Made by a program: the position numbers and the translations under genes. This document shows, one piece after another, positions 29,827 to 37,593 of a DNA stretch of 51,850 nt; within the stretch, counting starts at the first letter, position 1; each line of letters starts with the position of its first letter. Origin of the DNA: Methylotenera oryzisoli (GTDB lineage Bacteria; Pseudomonadota; Gammaproteobacteria; Burkholderiales; Methylophilaceae); assembly GCA_945878695.1 (NCBI GenBank), contig CAMDXI010000007.1, positions 1-51,850 of the forward strand, given 5' to 3'. The notes under the pieces were generated by a model. It was given only the letters and a program-made list of their open reading frames with translations. It was not told the DNA's origin and searched no databases.

Positions 29827-30648
29827 ATGCAGTTGGCTGGCTTGATCGATACCCATTGCCATCTGGACGCCGCTGAATTTTCCACAGACAGGCAACAGCA
29901 AGTAGCGCTCGCCTTAGAGGCCGGCGTGACTAATATCGTGATTCCCGCTGTGGCTCGCGAAAACTTCTCCGCTGTGCTAGACCTTTGCCAGCAGTATAAA
30001 CACTGCGCCTGCGCGCTAGGGGTGCATCCTATGTACGTGGATGGCGCGGCTTTGGCTGACTTGGATGCCTTGCAAGAAAAGCTGCGGCATCCAGCCGTGG
30101 TGGCCGTTGGGGAAATTGGTTTGGATTATTTTATTGGTCATGCCGATCCACTGGCCAACCGTCAGCGGCAAAGCCTTTTTTTTAGCGAGCAATTGAAGTT
30201 GGCTCAGCAATTTGATTTGCCGGTGATATTGCACGTGCGCCAGGCCATTGATGAGGTGTTAAAGCATTTGCGCCGTCATACCGTGCCTGGCGGGATTGCC
30301 CATGCCTTTAATGGTAGCAAGCAGCAAGCCGAGCAATTCATCGCCATGGGCTTTAAATTGGGCTTTGGGGGCGCCATGACCTACCAGCGGGCGACCAAGT
30401 TACGCGACTTAGCCAAACGCTTGCCCTTAGAGAGCATCGTGCTGGAAACCGATGCGCCGGATATGCCACCGTCGTGGTTAGTAGCAGGGCAGAAAAACAG
30501 CCCCAAGGAGTTAGCAAAAATAGCCCAAGTTTTGGCTGATTTGAGGCAAGTAAAGCTGTCGCAAGTGATTGATATTACTAGTGCCAATGCGCGGAAAATT
30601 TTGCCAAAATTGGCCAACTTATGCACATCACCTAAAGTGTTACATTAA
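29827..30648 (+). CDS. TatD-family metal-dependent hydrolase (YjjV-like)
   Basis: A 273-residue TIM-barrel hydrolase with DTHCHLD (His10, His12), VGEIGLDY, LPVILHVR, IAHAFNGS and the final ETDAPDMPP motif. TatD-family members are metal-dependent 3'-5' exonucleases or D-aminoacyl-tRNA/DNA end hydrolases; the ETDAPDM form and AHAFNGS are like the E. coli YjjV branch. It is translated directly after ribD (6-base gap). An intrinsic terminator follows at 30660-30687. A DnaA box (30619-30627) lies in its last codons. Confidence 0.9.
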   Translation: MQLAGLIDTHCHLDAAEFSTDRQQQVALALEAGVTNIVIPAVARENFSAVLDLCQQYKHCACALGVHPMYVDGAALADLDALQEKLRHPAVVAVGEIGLDYFIGHADPLANRQRQSLFFSEQLKLAQQFDLPVILHVRQAIDEVLKHLRRHTVPGGIAHAFNGSKQQAEQFIAMGFKLGFGGAMTYQRATKLRDLAKRLPLESIVLETDAPDMPPSWLVAGQKNSPKELAKIAQVLADLRQVKLSQVIDITSANARKILPKLANLCTSPKVLH

Positions 30649-30813
30649 CTTGGGCGAAAAACCCTTACCAATCAAGGGTTCTATTTTAAGTTATTGATTT
30701 TTATAGATAAAATAATAGTATAAAAAGTAAGCGATTTGAAAAAAGCCTTATAAATTGGCATGTTACATTTTCAAGTCACAGTTATTCACAAAGTTATCCA
30801 CAGATAATGTGGA
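30619..30813 (+). other. DnaA-box cluster in a very AT-rich gap (origin-like)
   Basis: Three matches to the DnaA box consensus TTATNCACA lie in the same orientation: TTATGCACA at 30619-30627 (inside the tatD end), TTATTCACA at 30782-30790 and TTATCCACA at 30794-30802. The last two are spaced by 12 bases. TCCACA (30797-30802) also forms a dyad with TGTGGA (30808-30813). Between the first and second box, 30681-30740 is about 83 percent A+T against roughly half elsewhere, which resembles a DNA-unwinding element; 30815-30870 is also very AT-rich. dnaA is not nearby, so chromosomal origin status is unproven; a DnaA-regulated mtnA promoter or a DnaA-titration site are alternatives. Confidence 0.5.
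30660..30687 (+). terminator. Intrinsic terminator after ribD-tatD
   Basis: Perfect inverted repeat AACCCTT (30660-30666), 7-base loop, AAGGGTT (30674-30680), followed by CTATTTT. Left of it lies GAAAA, so it could also act weakly in the opposite direction. It sits 12 bases after the tatD stop. Confidence 0.7.
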
Positions 30814-30904
30814 GAGTATTTTCAAAACCATTGAACTTTTTAAAAGTCAATTTTTTTATTATTTATATTTAGCGCAATTTAGCCGGTTTTTTTTCTAGGA
30901 AAAC

Positions 30905-32023
30905 GTGGGTTTTATGTTAGTAAATAATCAGCATTATCGAACCATTTGGCCGCAGCGCATTTTGATTAATGGGCCAGCCTCTGTCGCCATCGTTGATCAA
31001 ACCAAATTGCCGCATGCGTTTGAGGTGTTAAGCCTGAGCAATTTGCCACAAATGGTGCATGCCATCAAAACCATGCAAGTGCGGGGTGCGCCATTGATAG
31101 GGGCGGCGGCGGCCTATGGCATGGCCTTGGCCGCGCATGAGGACGCCACAGACAGCGCTTTACAAGCCGCCGCCTCGTCCTTACGCCTAAGTCGACCCAC
31201 CGCGGTGAATTTAAATTGGGCAGTGAGTCGCATGCTGGACTTAATGTTGCCGCAGCCACATGCTGTGCGTGCGCAGATTGCCTGGGCTGAGGCAGAAAAG
31301 ATTTGTGATGAAGACGTTTTGCAAAATCAAGCCATAGGTCGGCACGGTTTGGCCCTTATGCAGCAGACTACGCCAAAAAATCCCCCAATCTACCATGTGC
31401 TTACCCATTGCAATGCGGGTTGGTTGGCGACCGTCGATGTGGGCACGGCGCTGGCGCCCATATACGCGGCGCACGAGGCGGGTATAAAACTGCATGTTTG
31501 GGTAGACGAAACTAGGCCGCGTAATCAAGGCGCCAGTTTGACCGCCTGGGAGTTAGGCCAGCATGGCATAGACCATACCGTCATCAGCGATAATGCCGGC
31601 GGCCACCTCATGCAACAAGGCTTGGTGGACATGGTCTTGGTCGGCGCAGACCGCGTCAGCAGTGCCGGCGACGTGTGCAATAAGATAGGCACCTATTTAA
31701 AGGCCTTGGCGGCTTTTGATAACGGCGTGCCTTTTTATGCCGCCGTGCCTAGCCCGACCATAGATTGGTCGATTAAGGATGCCTTGGCCGAAATTGAAAT
31801 TGAGCAACGTCACGGTGATGAAGTGGCTTACATGCAAGGACAGGCCGCTAATGGCGACATGCACAGCGTACGTTTGATTCCCGCTGGGTCTAATACCGCT
31901 AACCCGGCATTTGATGTTACCCCGGCCAGATTGGTGACCGGCATCATTACTGAACGCGGGGTGTTTAGTCCGGCCGATTTAATCAGCAGCCAACTAAGCA
32001 AAGTATCCATGGGGGCCAAGTAA
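30905..32023 (+). CDS. mtnA: S-methyl-5-thioribose-1-phosphate isomerase
   Basis: The 372-residue isomerase converts 5-methylthioribose 1-phosphate (and 5-deoxyribose 1-phosphate) to the ribulose form. Motifs: VRGAPLIGAAAAYGMA, THCNAGWLAT with catalytic Cys169, DETRPRNQGASLTAWEL, DNAGGHLM, VGADRV with catalytic Asp249, and NKIGTYLKAL. These are the residues known from B. subtilis MtnA (Cys160, Asp240). GTG at 30905 is chosen because AGGA precedes it; an ATG at 30914, three codons later, is possible and has a poorer ribosome site. Its TAA overlaps the aldolase ATG by one base (TAATG). The GW after CNA instead of G(S/A) is unusual but outside the catalytic residues. Confidence 0.95.
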   Translation: MGFMLVNNQHYRTIWPQRILINGPASVAIVDQTKLPHAFEVLSLSNLPQMVHAIKTMQVRGAPLIGAAAAYGMALAAHEDATDSALQAAASSLRLSRPTAVNLNWAVSRMLDLMLPQPHAVRAQIAWAEAEKICDEDVLQNQAIGRHGLALMQQTTPKNPPIYHVLTHCNAGWLATVDVGTALAPIYAAHEAGIKLHVWVDETRPRNQGASLTAWELGQHGIDHTVISDNAGGHLMQQGLVDMVLVGADRVSSAGDVCNKIGTYLKALAAFDNGVPFYAAVPSPTIDWSIKDALAEIEIEQRHGDEVAYMQGQAANGDMHSVRLIPAGSNTANPAFDVTPARLVTGIITERGVFSPADLISSQLSKVSMGAK

Positions 32024-32661
32024 TGACAAAAGCAAGGGAAATGGCCTGGCGTGAACAACTGTTGGCCAGCACTCAACAATTGGCCGCTTTAGGTCTTAAT
32101 AAAGGCACCTCCGGCAATCTCAGTGTGCGCATCGATTCGGGCTTTTTAGTGACCCCTTCGGGCATGCCTGTGGATGCCATGAGCATGGTACACATGCAGT
32201 TTGATGGCTCCTGTGAGGCCGGCAAGCGACCCAGCAGCGAATGGCGCTTTCACCGTGATATTTTGCAGGCCAAGCCGGATGTTAATGCGGTGGTGCATAC
32301 CCACAGTACGTTTGCCACCACCTTGGCCTGTTTGCGTAAGCGCATACCGGCTTTCCATTACATGATTGCGATTGCCGGTGGCGACAGCATAGAGTGCGCG
32401 GATTATGCTTTATTTGGTAGCCAAGCGCTTTCGGACCAAGCGCTATTGGCCTTAGGCAAACGCAAAGCCTGTTTGCTGGCTAACCATGGCATGATTGCAG
32501 TCGGCCGTGATTTGCCGCATGCCGTGTCTGTGGCCTTGGAAGTGGAGAATTTAGCCGAGCAGTATGCCCGCGCCTTGCAAATAGGCGAGCCGACTTTGTT
32601 GAGCGCTAGTGAAATGCAAGCGGTTTACGCGCAATTTAAAGGCTACGCTAACTGGGATTGA
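32023..32661 (+). CDS. Class II aldolase, L-fuculose-1-phosphate aldolase type
   Basis: The 212-residue protein is collinear with E. coli FucA (215): LGLNKGTSGNLSVR, SSEWRFH, NAVVHTH, IPAFHYMIAIAGGDSI and ANHG. The catalytic Glu73 and zinc ligands His92, His94 and His155 occur at exactly the FucA positions. It is therefore more likely an aldolase than the MtnB dehydratase of the same superfamily. Coupled to mtnA by a TAATG overlap, it is best read as the Ald2-type enzyme that cleaves 5-methylthioribulose or 5-deoxyribulose 1-phosphate into dihydroxyacetone phosphate and a small aldehyde (the DHAP shunt). The kinase or phosphorylase that would supply the substrate is not in the window. Confidence 0.88.
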   Translation: MTKAREMAWREQLLASTQQLAALGLNKGTSGNLSVRIDSGFLVTPSGMPVDAMSMVHMQFDGSCEAGKRPSSEWRFHRDILQAKPDVNAVVHTHSTFATTLACLRKRIPAFHYMIAIAGGDSIECADYALFGSQALSDQALLALGKRKACLLANHGMIAVGRDLPHAVSVALEVENLAEQYARALQIGEPTLLSASEMQAVYAQFKGYANWD

Positions 32662-32665
32662 AGCT

Positions 32666-32703
32666 TAAAAAGGGTCTGGCCACCGGTGTGTGGCGACCAG
32701 ACT
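32666..32703 (-). terminator. Intrinsic terminator of acs
   Basis: Read on the minus strand, GTCTGG (from 32702) pairs with CCAGAC (to 32674), with an inner CCAC/GTGG stem and a 3-base bulge, and is followed by CCTTTTTAAG. The T-run favours acs transcription; the hairpin may also serve the convergent mtnA-aldolase transcript. Confidence 0.65.
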
Positions 32704-32711
32704 TATAGTGA

Positions 32712-34688
32712 TTAACGAATGACTTCTTTGAGTTGTTCCAAAATCGCTGGGTTTTCTAAGGTAGACAAATCGGAGGTGATCTCTTCACCCTTAGCCAAGT
32801 TGCGCAACAATCGACGCATGATTTTTCCGGAGCGGGTCTTGGGTAAGTTGTCGCCAAAGCGAATTTCATCGGGCTTGGCAATCGGGCCAATTTCCTTACC
32901 TACCCAGTCACGCAATTGTGCCACGATTTGTTTGGCCGCTTCGCCCTCGGGTCTGGCGCCTTTTAGCACCACGTAAGCCACCACCGATTCCCCTTTGATG
33001 TCGTGTGGTTTACCCACCACAGCGGCTTCTGCCACCAGTGGATTGGATACCAAGGCCGATTCAATTTCCATGGTGCCTAAGCGGTGGCCGGACACGTTTA
33101 ACACGTCGTCTATGCGACCCATGATGGTAAAGAATCCGGTTTTAGCATCGCGTATGGCGCCATCGCCGGCTAAGTAGGTGGTGCCACCTAAGTCTATCGG
33201 GTAGTAACTGGATTTATAGCGCTCTGGATCGTTGTAGATGGTGCGTATCATAGAAGGCCACGGTTTTTTAATGACCAATAAGCCACCTGTTCCCCAAGGC
33301 ACGTCTTTACCCGTTTCATCCACCACGGCGATGTCTATGCCAGGGAAAGGCAGGGTGCAGGAGCCTGGCACCAAAGAGGTGGCGCCTGGTAGTGGGGTGA
33401 TGGCATGGCCACCGGTCTCGGTTTGCCAGAAGGTGTCAACGATAGGGCAACGGCTGCCGCCTACGTTTTCGTAATACCACATCCAGGCTTCCGGGTTAAT
33501 TGGTTCGCCGACCGAGCCCAAGAGGCGTAGGCTGCTTAAGTCAAAGTTTTTAGGATGGGTGCTTTCCACCGTGTCGGCCGCTTTGATGAGCGAGCGTATG
33601 GCAGTAGGGGCGGTGTAGAAAATCGTCACCTTGTGTTTTTCTATCATGTGCCAGAAGCGGCTGGCATCGGGGTAAGTGGGGATGCCTTCAAACACCACTT
33701 GGGTGACGCCCATGGCTAATGGGCCGTAAGCCACGTAGCTGTGACCGGTAATCCAGCCCACGTCTGCGGTACACCAAAAAATGTCATTGTCTTTGATGTC
33801 AAAGGTCCAGCGCATGCTGTTAATGGCATGCAATAAATAGCCGGCTGAAGAATGCTGCACGCCTTTGGGTTTACCAGTGCTGCCTGAGGTGTAGAGTAAA
33901 AACAGTGGGTGCTCGGCACCCATCATCACCGGTGGGCAATCGTCGCTGACGTCAGCAATTAAATCGTGCCACCAAATTTCATTGGCTTGTGCCACGATGG
34001 GGCTGCCGGTTTTTTTGTAGACCACGATGTTTTTGATCGATTCGCAACCGCCCATGGCTATGGCTTCGTCCACGGCATTTTTTAGTGGCATGGATTTGCC
34101 ACCACGGAACTGACCGTCGGCGGTGATGATAGCGACCGCACCGGCATCAATAATGCGTTCGTTGATGCTTTTGGCAGAAAAGCCGCCAAACACCACCGAA
34201 TGCGTCACGCCCAAGCGGGCGCAAGCTTGCATGGCCACCACGGCTTCTATGCCCATGGGCAAATAAATCAGCACGCGGTCGCCGGCAACGATGTGTAATT
34301 TTTTTAAGCCGTTGGCGAATTGGCAAACGCGTTGGTGCAATTCTTTAAAGGTGACTTGCGTGCTGCTGCCGTCGTCGGCCTCAAAAATGATTGCCACTTT
34401 ATTGGGGATGGTGTTTAGGTGCTTGTCTAAGCAGTTGGCAGAAACATTCAGTTCGCCGTCTTCAAACCATTTGTAGAAGGGTGCATTGTCTTGATTCAGT
34501 GTTTTGCTAAAAGGTTTGTGCCAAACCAATAACTCGCGTGCTAACTTTGCCCAAAAACCCTCGTAATCGTCGGTTGCTTGCTGACACAAAGCATTGTAGG
34601 CTGACATACCGGACACGGTGGCCGATTTAACAAACTCGGCACTCGGTTCAAAAACGCGGTTTTCATGAAGCACTGAATTGATGGACAT
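32712..34688 (-). CDS. acs: Acetyl-CoA synthetase (AMP-forming)
   Basis: At 658 residues (E. coli 652) this enzyme activates acetate to acetyl-CoA through acetyl-AMP. Motifs: [17 protein letters not shown] (P-loop), [31 protein letters not shown] (hinge) and [15 protein letters not shown] with Lys622, the catalytic lysine that is inactivated by acetylation in Salmonella and Bacillus. The ATG is preceded by AAGGAGA. It is flanked by a terminator downstream and divergent from glnE. A Pat-type acetyltransferase (42647) and an AcuC-type deacetylase (45337) are encoded 8-14 kb away and may control Lys622 (inferred). Confidence 0.97.
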   Translation of the reverse strand: MSINSVLHENRVFEPSAEFVKSATVSGMSAYNALCQQATDDYEGFWAKLARELLVWHKPFSKTLNQDNAPFYKWFEDGELNVSANCLDKHLNTIPNKVAIIFEADDGSSTQVTFKELHQRVCQFANGLKKLHIVAGDRVLIYLPMGIEAVVAMQACARLGVTHSVVFGGFSAKSINERIIDAGAVAIITADGQFRGGKSMPLKNAVDEAIAMGGCESIKNIVVYKKTGSPIVAQANEIWWHDLIADVSDDCPPVMMGAEHPLFLLYTSGSTGKPKGVQHSSAGYLLHAINSMRWTFDIKDNDIFWCTADVGWITGHSYVAYGPLAMGVTQVVFEGIPTYPDASRFWHMIEKHKVTIFYTAPTAIRSLIKAADTVESTHPKNFDLSSLRLLGSVGEPINPEAWMWYYENVGGSRCPIVDTFWQTETGGHAITPLPGATSLVPGSCTLPFPGIDIAVVDETGKDVPWGTGGLLVIKKPWPSMIRTIYNDPERYKSSYYPIDLGGTTYLAGDGAIRDAKTGFFTIMGRIDDVLNVSGHRLGTMEIESALVSNPLVAEAAVVGKPHDIKGESVVAYVVLKGARPEGEAAKQIVAQLRDWVGKEIGPIAKPDEIRFGDNLPKTRSGKIMRRLLRNLAKGEEITSDLSTLENPAILEQLKEVIR

Positions 34689-34744
34689 GCTAAAAATCTC
34701 CTTGAGATAATGCTAATTTTATATTTTTTGTTATGAAAAACATT

Positions 34745-34776
34745 TTGTAACACAATTGTTAAGCATCATATTACAA
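34745..34776. promoter_or_regulatory. Inverted repeat in the acs-glnE divergent promoter region
   Basis: The AT-rich 98-base gap between the divergent acs and glnE starts contains TTGTAA (34745-34750) and TTACAA (34771-34776) separated by 20 bases, a spacing of about two and a half helical turns between half-site centres. It could be a regulator binding site for acs; no factor can be named. Confidence 0.35.
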
Positions 34777-34786
34777 CAAAAAACTT

Positions 34787-37507
34787 ATGCTAACACTCGA
34801 TAATTTATTATCTGCAAGCCCCGCCAAGTCTAGCGATGAGGATAAATTGCGGCATGCTATTTCGTGCAGTCCTTTTTTAACCAGACTCTGCACAAAACAT
34901 GCCGGCTTAGTGCAGGATTTGCTAGAAAATCATAAGCTAGCCTATCAATTAGCCGACATGCAAAAATTTTTGGCGGGGCAAACGGTTTTTGATGAAAGCA
35001 GTTTAAAAAAAGCCTTGCGCGCACTACGCCAAGCGGTCATGGCCAGAATAATAGTCCGCGATTTAAACGGTTTGGCCGATGTGGCGGAGGTCATGCAGAC
35101 CACCACGCACTTGGCCGAATGCACCATCAACAGCGCCTTGGCGTTTTTACACCCGGCCTTGGTGGCCGTGCATGGCCAGCCCTTGGACGACTATGGGCAG
35201 CCGCAACACTTGGTGGTAATCGGCATGGGTAAGCTAGGCGGTGGCGAGCTTAATGTCTCATCCGACATCGATTTAATCTTTGCCTATGCAAGCGATGGCG
35301 AAACCAACGGTGCCAGTCCGATCGGCCACCAACAATTCTTCACCCGCTTGGCCAAGCAATTAATCGCCGCCATAGACGACATCACCGAAGACGGCTTTGT
35401 GTTTAGGGTGGACATGCGCTTGCGGCCGTTTGGTAGCGAAGGCGCCTTGGTGTCGAATTTGGATGCCTTGGAAGATTACTACCAGAATAACGGCCGCGAA
35501 TGGGAGCGTTATGCCTGGATTAAAGGCCGCGAAGTGACCGGCGGCCAACAAGTGGCGCGCTTATTGAAACCCTTTGTTTTTAGAAAATACTTGGATTTCG
35601 GCGCGTTTGCCAGCATGCGCGATTTAAAGCAGCAGATACAACGCGACGTGAATAGCAAGGGCATGCAAGACAACATTAAATTGGGCCGCGGTGGCATACG
35701 GGAAATTGAGTTCATTGCCCAAGTGTTTCAGTTGATACGCGGTGGGCAAGACCCCAGTTTGCAAATTAAACCGACTTTGCAGGTACTCGATCTGTTGGCT
35801 GAAAAAAGCTTGTTGCCTAGCGAGAGCGTGGCGGAATTAAAAGCAGCCTATGTTTTTTTACGCAATTTAGAGCACCGCTTAATGTACGTGGAAGACGCGC
35901 AAACGCAGGCGCTACCCAATAACGATGCGGCGCAAGCACGCATCGCTAAGTCTATGAATTTTAGCGATTGGCCTAGTTTTTTAGCGGTATTGAACGGCTA
36001 CCGCGCCCAGGTGCAACAGCATTTTGATGCGACTTTTAGCGATGCCAGCGCAGACAGCAGTGCACTGGCAAATGAAATCACCTTGTGGCAGGACGGCTTA
36101 GGCGAACAAGAGGCGCTAGCGGCTTTGCAAAAATTAAGTTACCAAGAAGCGCCGCTAAGCCGCAGCAGGTTGCAGGCCATGCGCCACAGCAGTCGCTATG
36201 TGCAATTACCTGAGTCCAGTCGTTTGCGTTTTGATGGCTTGATGCCGCTGGCCATTCGCTTGTCGGCCAGCATGCCCAACCCAGACGCGACCTTGCTGCG
36301 CGTCAGTGATTTGTTGGAAAGCATCTGCCGCCGTGCCAGCTACTTGGCCTTGTTGGCCGAGCACCCGCAGGCCATGCAACTGGTCGTTAAACTCTGCAGC
36401 AGCAGCCCATGGCTGAGCAATTACTTGTTGCAACACCCCATTTTATTGGATGAATTGCTGGACACCCGCACCCTGTATGCGCCGCCAGATTTTGCCAACA
36501 TGCGTAAGCAATTGCAGCAACGCTTGACTGAGTTGGACGGCGACGTGGAGCAGCAAATGGACAGCTTGCGCCATTTTAAACATGGCCATGTGTTTAGGTT
36601 TGCCGTGCAGGACATCAACGGCGAATTGAGTCCGGAAGTGGTGTCCGATTACTTAAGTGCCTTAGCCGATTTGATACTGGACGTCAGCTTGCCCTTTATT
36701 TGGGCTCAGCTCAAAACGCGGCATAGGCAGGATGCGAAATTTGCCGTCATAGGCTACGGCAAATTGGGCAGTAAAGAGCTGGGTTATGCCTCGGATTTGG
36801 ACATCATTTTTCTCTACGATGACGATGCGCCTGAGGCCGGCGAAGTCTATGCGCGCTTGGCTCAACGCATCAACAATTGGTTTAATAGCCTGACCTCGGC
36901 CGGACTCTTGTACGAGACCGATTTGCAATTGCGTCCGGACGGCAACAGCGGCTTGCTGGTCAGTAGCGTGGCTGCGTTTCATGATTACCAATTGAACAAG
37001 GCCTGGGTCTGGGAACACCAAGCCATTACCCGTGCCCGTTTTGTGGCAGGCGACAAGGCGCTGGCTGGGCATTTTGAAGCGACGCGTTTAGCGGTGATGA
37101 CCATGCCACGTGAACGCGAGGCCTTAAAACAAGCGGTGCTTGCCATGCGCGAAAAAATGCGCGCCACGCAACACCTCGCGCCCGATCTGTTTGACTTGAA
37201 ACACAGCCCAGGTGGCATTATCGATGTGGAGTTTTTGGTGCAGTATCTGCTGCTGGCACACGCCAACGACCACCCAGCATTAAGCCAAAATAGTGGGAAC
37301 ATTGCATTGCTAAAGCTGCTTGCTAAGCTCGGCATCCTAGACCTTGTCGCCGCAGAAAAAGTGGTGTTGGCTTACCGTGATTACCGCCACAGCCAACACC
37401 TAATGAAACTGCAAGGTTTGCAGGCCTTGCATGTGCCATTAAGCTCGGTCAGTGAACATGCATCGTCCGTGAGCGCGCTTTGGCAGCACGTGTTCTTCAG
37501 CCCATAA
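34787..37507 (+). CDS. glnE: Bifunctional glutamine synthetase adenylyltransferase/deadenylase
   Basis: The 906-residue enzyme (E. coli 946) attaches and removes AMP on glutamine synthetase according to PII and glutamine. Two nucleotidyltransferase cores are visible: GMGKLGGGELNVSSDIDLIF near residues 146-166 (deadenylase half) and GYGKLGSKELGYASDLDIIF near 655-675 (adenylylating half), each with the paired Asp metal ligands. Between them is the long helical linker with GRGGIREIEFIAQVFQLIRGG; a second HSPGGIIDVEFLVQYLLL closes the C-terminal half. The ATG has no strong ribosome site. It is divergent from acs. Confidence 0.96.
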   Translation: MLTLDNLLSASPAKSSDEDKLRHAISCSPFLTRLCTKHAGLVQDLLENHKLAYQLADMQKFLAGQTVFDESSLKKALRALRQAVMARIIVRDLNGLADVAEVMQTTTHLAECTINSALAFLHPALVAVHGQPLDDYGQPQHLVVIGMGKLGGGELNVSSDIDLIFAYASDGETNGASPIGHQQFFTRLAKQLIAAIDDITEDGFVFRVDMRLRPFGSEGALVSNLDALEDYYQNNGREWERYAWIKGREVTGGQQVARLLKPFVFRKYLDFGAFASMRDLKQQIQRDVNSKGMQDNIKLGRGGIREIEFIAQVFQLIRGGQDPSLQIKPTLQVLDLLAEKSLLPSESVAELKAAYVFLRNLEHRLMYVEDAQTQALPNNDAAQARIAKSMNFSDWPSFLAVLNGYRAQVQQHFDATFSDASADSSALANEITLWQDGLGEQEALAALQKLSYQEAPLSRSRLQAMRHSSRYVQLPESSRLRFDGLMPLAIRLSASMPNPDATLLRVSDLLESICRRASYLALLAEHPQAMQLVVKLCSSSPWLSNYLLQHPILLDELLDTRTLYAPPDFANMRKQLQQRLTELDGDVEQQMDSLRHFKHGHVFRFAVQDINGELSPEVVSDYLSALADLILDVSLPFIWAQLKTRHRQDAKFAVIGYGKLGSKELGYASDLDIIFLYDDDAPEAGEVYARLAQRINNWFNSLTSAGLLYETDLQLRPDGNSGLLVSSVAAFHDYQLNKAWVWEHQAITRARFVAGDKALAGHFEATRLAVMTMPREREALKQAVLAMREKMRATQHLAPDLFDLKHSPGGIIDVEFLVQYLLLAHANDHPALSQNSGNIALLKLLAKLGILDLVAAEKVVLAYRDYRHSQHLMKLQGLQALHVPLSSVSEHASSVSALWQHVFFSP

Positions 37508-37576
37508 CTTTGCTTGCGCCGCTCTGTCGGCGGATAAACTAGCCGGCTCAACATAAGCCAGCGCAGCATGCAGGCA

Positions 37577-37585
37577 TGTTAAAAT
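37577..37585 (+). promoter_or_regulatory. Predicted extended -10 element for hrpA
   Basis: TGTTAAAAT followed by GGGCGCTT is nearly the same as the glyA element (TGTTAAAATAGCGCTT). No -35 match lies 17 bases upstream. Transcription would start near 37592, two bases before the ATG at 37594. Confidence 0.35.
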
Positions 37586-37593
37586 GGGCGCTT

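Noticed and set aside
30831-30857. AT-only hairpin TTGAaCTTTT-t-AAAAGTCAA followed by T7 as a terminator
   Set aside because: The stem is almost all A-T and bulged, so termination is doubtful, and no gene ends just before it.
32023-32661. Calling the class II aldolase MtnB (dehydratase) because it follows mtnA
   Set aside because: The residue-by-residue match to FucA, including Glu73 and the three His ligands at the same numbers and the SSEWRFH and HYMIAIAGG motifs, favours an aldolase.
37515-37533. Hairpin CGCCG-ctctgt-CGGCG after glnE as a terminator
   Set aside because: No T-run follows; at most a weak structure. Not listed as a terminator.
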